A stretch of 43,882 nt of DNA from an uncultured Oscillibacter sp. (GTDB lineage: Bacteria > Bacillota > Clostridia > Oscillospirales > Oscillospiraceae): contig CANRYZ010000007.1 of NCBI GenBank assembly GCA_947644365.1, forward strand, positions 1 through 43,882, written 5' to 3'. Position 1 is the stretch's first letter, and each line of letters begins with the position of its first letter. A program made the translations under genes and the position numbers. The notes beneath the pieces were generated by a model. It searched no databases and was not told the origin of the DNA. It worked only from the letters and a program-made list of their open reading frames with translations. This document shows, one piece after another, positions 41,414 to 43,882 of this stretch.

Positions 41414-42943
41414 ATGGACGAACTGCTGCACACGATCCCCCATATTGACCGCATCTCCCACCGGGGCGCGTTTGCCGGCGCCGGCGCCAAGCGGACGGAG
41501 ACCTTCCGCGCCCGGTCCGGCAAGGACAACAAGGTCCTGCCCTCTCTGGAGGAGGCGGTCCGCGCCGCAGGACTGCGGGACGGCATGACCATCTCCTTCC
41601 ACCACCATTTCCGGGGCGGCGACCACGTGGTTAACCAGGTGCTGGATACCCTGGCGGCCATGGGCTTCCGGGACCTGACCCTGGCGGCCAGCTCTCTGGC
41701 GGACGTCCACGCTCCCCTGATCCGCCACATTCAAAACGGCGTCGTCACCCACATCGAGACCTCGGGGCTCCGGGGACAGCTGGCGGAGGAGATCTCCCGG
41801 GGACTGCTGGAGTGCCCGGTGGTGTTCCGCAGCCACGGGGGCCGGGCCGCCGCCATCGGCAGCGGCGAGGTCCACATCGACGTGGCCTTCCTGGGAGCGC
41901 CCTCCTGCGACCCCTATGGCAACGCCAACGGCTACAGCCGGGACGACGACACCTCCATCGCCTGCGGCTCCATGGGGTACGCCAGGACCGACGCCAAGTA
42001 CGCCGACAAGGTCATCATCCTCACCAACAACCTGGTCCGTTACCCCAACGCCCCCTGGGCCATCCCGGAGTACGATGTGGACTATATCGTGGTGACGGAT
42101 GACATCGGCGACCCCGCGGGCATCATGTCCGGCGCCACCCGCTATACGAAAAACCCCAAAGAGCTGCTCATCGCCCAGACCGCGGCCAATGTGATCGACG
42201 CCGCGGGATACCTCTATGACGGCTTTTCCATGCAGATGGGCTCCGGCGGCGCCTCCCTGGCGGTGGCCCGCTTCCTGCGGCAGATGATGCTGGAGAAGAA
42301 GATCCGCTGCCGCTTTGCCCTGGGCGGCATCACCGGGCAGATCACCGCCATGCACGAGGAGGGCATGATCGACCGCATCCTGGACGTGCAGAGCTTTGAT
42401 CTGGACGCGGCGCTGTCCCTGAAGAAAAACCGCTTCCACCACCAGATCGACGCCACATACTATGCCAGCTTCCTCTTCGCGGCGGCGGTGGACCAGCTGG
42501 ACTTTGTGATCCTCTCGGCCCTGGAGATCGACACGAATTTCAACGTCAACGTCCTCACCGGCTCCGACGGCGTGATCCGGGGAGCCATCGGCGGACACCC
42601 CGACACGGCGGCAGGCGCCAGCCTGTCGGTGGTGGTGGCGCCGCTGACCCGGGGGCGCATCCCCACCGTCATCGACCGGGTCAACACCATCGTCACCCCC
42701 GGCGCCGTAGTGGATGTGGTGGTCACAGACCAGGGCATCGCGGTAAACCCCCGGCGGCCGGAGGTGGCGGAAAAACTGAAAAAGGCGGGTATGAAGGTCT
42801 ATACCATCCAACAGCTCAAGGACCGGGCAGAGGCCCTGGCCGGCCGGCCGGACCCCATCCGGTATAAGGACCGCATCGTGGGCGTTGTCATGTACCGGGA
42901 CAACACCGTTATCGACGTTATCCGGCAGATCGACGAGGACTGA
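41414..42943 (+). CDS. citF: Citrate CoA-transferase, citrate lyase alpha subunit
   Basis: 509 aa. GAGAKRTETFRARSGKDNKV at the N-terminus, TISFHHHFRGGDHVVNQV (about 59-76), EVHIDVAFLGAPSCDPYGNA (about 154-173), EYDVDYIVVTDDIGDPAGIM and SMQMGSGGASLAVARFLR. It exchanges acetate for citrate on the acyl carrier. Four bases after citE. Expected length. Confidence 0.97.
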   Translation: MDELLHTIPHIDRISHRGAFAGAGAKRTETFRARSGKDNKVLPSLEEAVRAAGLRDGMTISFHHHFRGGDHVVNQVLDTLAAMGFRDLTLAASSLADVHAPLIRHIQNGVVTHIETSGLRGQLAEEISRGLLECPVVFRSHGGRAAAIGSGEVHIDVAFLGAPSCDPYGNANGYSRDDDTSIACGSMGYARTDAKYADKVIILTNNLVRYPNAPWAIPEYDVDYIVVTDDIGDPAGIMSGATRYTKNPKELLIAQTAANVIDAAGYLYDGFSMQMGSGGASLAVARFLRQMMLEKKIRCRFALGGITGQITAMHEEGMIDRILDVQSFDLDAALSLKKNRFHHQIDATYYASFLFAAAVDQLDFVILSALEIDTNFNVNVLTGSDGVIRGAIGGHPDTAAGASLSVVVAPLTRGRIPTVIDRVNTIVTPGAVVDVVVTDQGIAVNPRRPEVAEKLKKAGMKVYTIQQLKDRAEALAGRPDPIRYKDRIVGVVMYRDNTVIDVIRQIDED

Positions 42944-42973
42944 CGGCGCTTCGCCGGATACGGGGGGCAGAGG

Positions 42974-43882
42974 ATGTACAGGGAAGTGACGCTCCAGGAG
43001 ATGCTGGATGCCCGGGAGACCCGGGCATCCAGGCAGCGGCAGCTGCTGCGGGAGTATGGGAAGCCGCTGATCAGCTTCACGATGAATCTGGCGGGTCCGG
43101 TGAAGCGGAGCCGCCTCAGCGACCTGCTCTTTTGGACCACGCTGGAGACCCTGTGCGAAACGCTGGGGGCGGCGCTGGTATACCGGGAGCTCACGGACGC
43201 CGCCGCGGGACTGGAGGCGCTGCTGGTGTGCGCCCTGCCGGCTGAGGAGTTGAAGGCCCTGGCCGTGGGTCTTGAGGAGGCGCGGCCCGCAGGGCGCCTG
43301 TGTGACCTGGACGTGCTCGCCCCGGGGGGAGACGCTCTCTCCAGGGAGCGTCCCCGGGCGTGTCTGGTGTGCGGGGGCCCCGCCAAGGCGTGTGCCCGCA
43401 GCCGGGCCCACGGTCTGGAGGCCGTCCGGGCCGCCGCGGACGCCCTGCTGCGGGATTTCACGGCGGAGCATCTGGCCGCGCTGTCAGTGGACGCCCTGAT
43501 CTGGGAGGTAGACCTGACGCCCAAGCCCGGCCTGGTGGACCGGCGCAGCGCCGGCGCCCACCGGGACATGGACCTGGAGATGTTCCACCGTTCCGCCCGG
43601 TGTCTCCGCCCCTATTTCCGCCGGGCGGCGGCCCTGGGGCTGGAGCGGCGGGACTGTATGCCGGAGCTCCAGGCAGCCGGACGCCGGGCGGAGGCGGCGA
43701 TGCTGGCGTGCACCGGCGGCGTCAACACCCACAAGGGCGCCATCTATGCCTTCGGGCTGATCCTGGCATCGCTGGGGAGCGTGCTGGCGGAGGGCGGCGA
43801 CGTGTACGAACAGGCCGCCGCCCTGGCGGCGGCGGGACTGCCCCCGGACACGTCCGACGCCGCCGCCAGGCGCCGCTACGGC
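42974..43882 (+). CDS. citXG: Fused CitX-CitG prosthetic-group enzyme (C-terminus beyond window)
   Basis: At least 303 codons, open to the right edge. N-terminal CitX-like holo-citrate-lyase synthase: NLAGPVKRSRL (38-48) as variant of LN-PGP-K, and ACLVCGGPAKACARSRAH (129-146). C-terminal CitG-like triphosphoribosyl-dephospho-CoA synthase: EVDLTPKPGLVDRRSAGAHR (178-197), DMDLEMFHRS and ACTGGVNTHKGAIYAFG (245-261). So one protein would make and attach the prosthetic group of CitD. Such fusions occur in other bacteria. It starts at ATG 42974 after GGGGGGCAGAGG, 30 bp after citF. Confidence 0.92.
   Translation, partial: MYREVTLQEMLDARETRASRQRQLLREYGKPLISFTMNLAGPVKRSRLSDLLFWTTLETLCETLGAALVYRELTDAAAGLEALLVCALPAEELKALAVGLEEARPAGRLCDLDVLAPGGDALSRERPRACLVCGGPAKACARSRAHGLEAVRAAADALLRDFTAEHLAALSVDALIWEVDLTPKPGLVDRRSAGAHRDMDLEMFHRSARCLRPYFRRAAALGLERRDCMPELQAAGRRAEAAMLACTGGVNTHKGAIYAFGLILASLGSVLAEGGDVYEQAAALAAAGLPPDTSDAAARRRYG

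Overview
This is a 43.9 kb stretch of a GC-rich chromosome from a low-branching Gram-positive anaerobe, most likely a clostridial Oscillospiraceae-type gut bacterium (an inference). The reasons are a mraZ-led dcw cluster whose PBP carries PASTA domains, a MurE with the DNPR motif of meso-diaminopimelate adders, a YloU/YloV pair, a sigma-V/RsiV pair, a two-gene SUF operon, an ECF-transporter S component and a citrate lyase cluster. No tRNA, rRNA, CRISPR array, transposase or prophage gene was seen.

Layout. Positions 1-10,630 hold the division and cell-wall (dcw) operon on the minus strand: mraZ, rsmH, ftsL-like, pbp, murE, mraY, ftsW, murG, murA (cut by the left edge). It starts at a good sigma-A promoter with MraZ boxes; murF and murD are not in it. 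Positions 10,745-12,586 hold a minus-strand operon of rsmD, coaD and a coiled-coil protein. Divergent from it at 12,621 are an Asp23/Gls24 gene and fakA. Positions 14,842-17,069 hold HD-domain, DUF2461 and ferritin-like genes (minus). Positions 17,224-18,958 hold a minimal sufC-sufB operon (plus). Positions 19,141-20,719 hold an ECF sigma factor with its RsiV-like anti-sigma factor (minus), behind an extraordinarily structured leader. Positions 20,803-25,278 hold a tetR-controlled MacAB-type efflux operon. Positions 25,307-27,199 hold a three-gene nuclease operon. Then come a 61-aa ORF, a GNAT acetyltransferase, a chemoreceptor, a flavodoxin under a MerR-type promoter, and an ECF S component behind a leader resembling a TPP riboswitch. 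Positions 31,974-37,806 hold a minus-strand set: PucR-type regulator, frameshifted NhaC antiporter, YtcJ-type amidohydrolase and a DMT exporter. From 38,043 to the right edge runs a plus-strand operon: an AbrB-family membrane protein, then citC, citD, citE, citF and a fused citXG.

How the parts work together. The dcw block makes and flips lipid II and builds the septum. The sigma-V/RsiV pair would sense lysozyme-type envelope damage. The cit genes encode all three citrate lyase subunits and the enzymes that make, attach and acetylate the prosthetic group, so citrate is probably cleaved to acetate and oxaloacetate. The membrane protein at the head of that operon and the divergent PucR regulator are the obvious candidates for uptake and control.

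The least explained signal is at nucleic-acid level. Many intergenic gaps are packed with back-to-back perfect hairpins with tiny loops. The best case, 20,506-20,688, folds on paper into two tandem four-way junctions forming almost the whole leader of the sigma-V operon. A second case, 1,581-1,808, is a run of eight hairpins between ftsW and murG. All foldings were done by eye, without energy calculation or comparison with other genomes.
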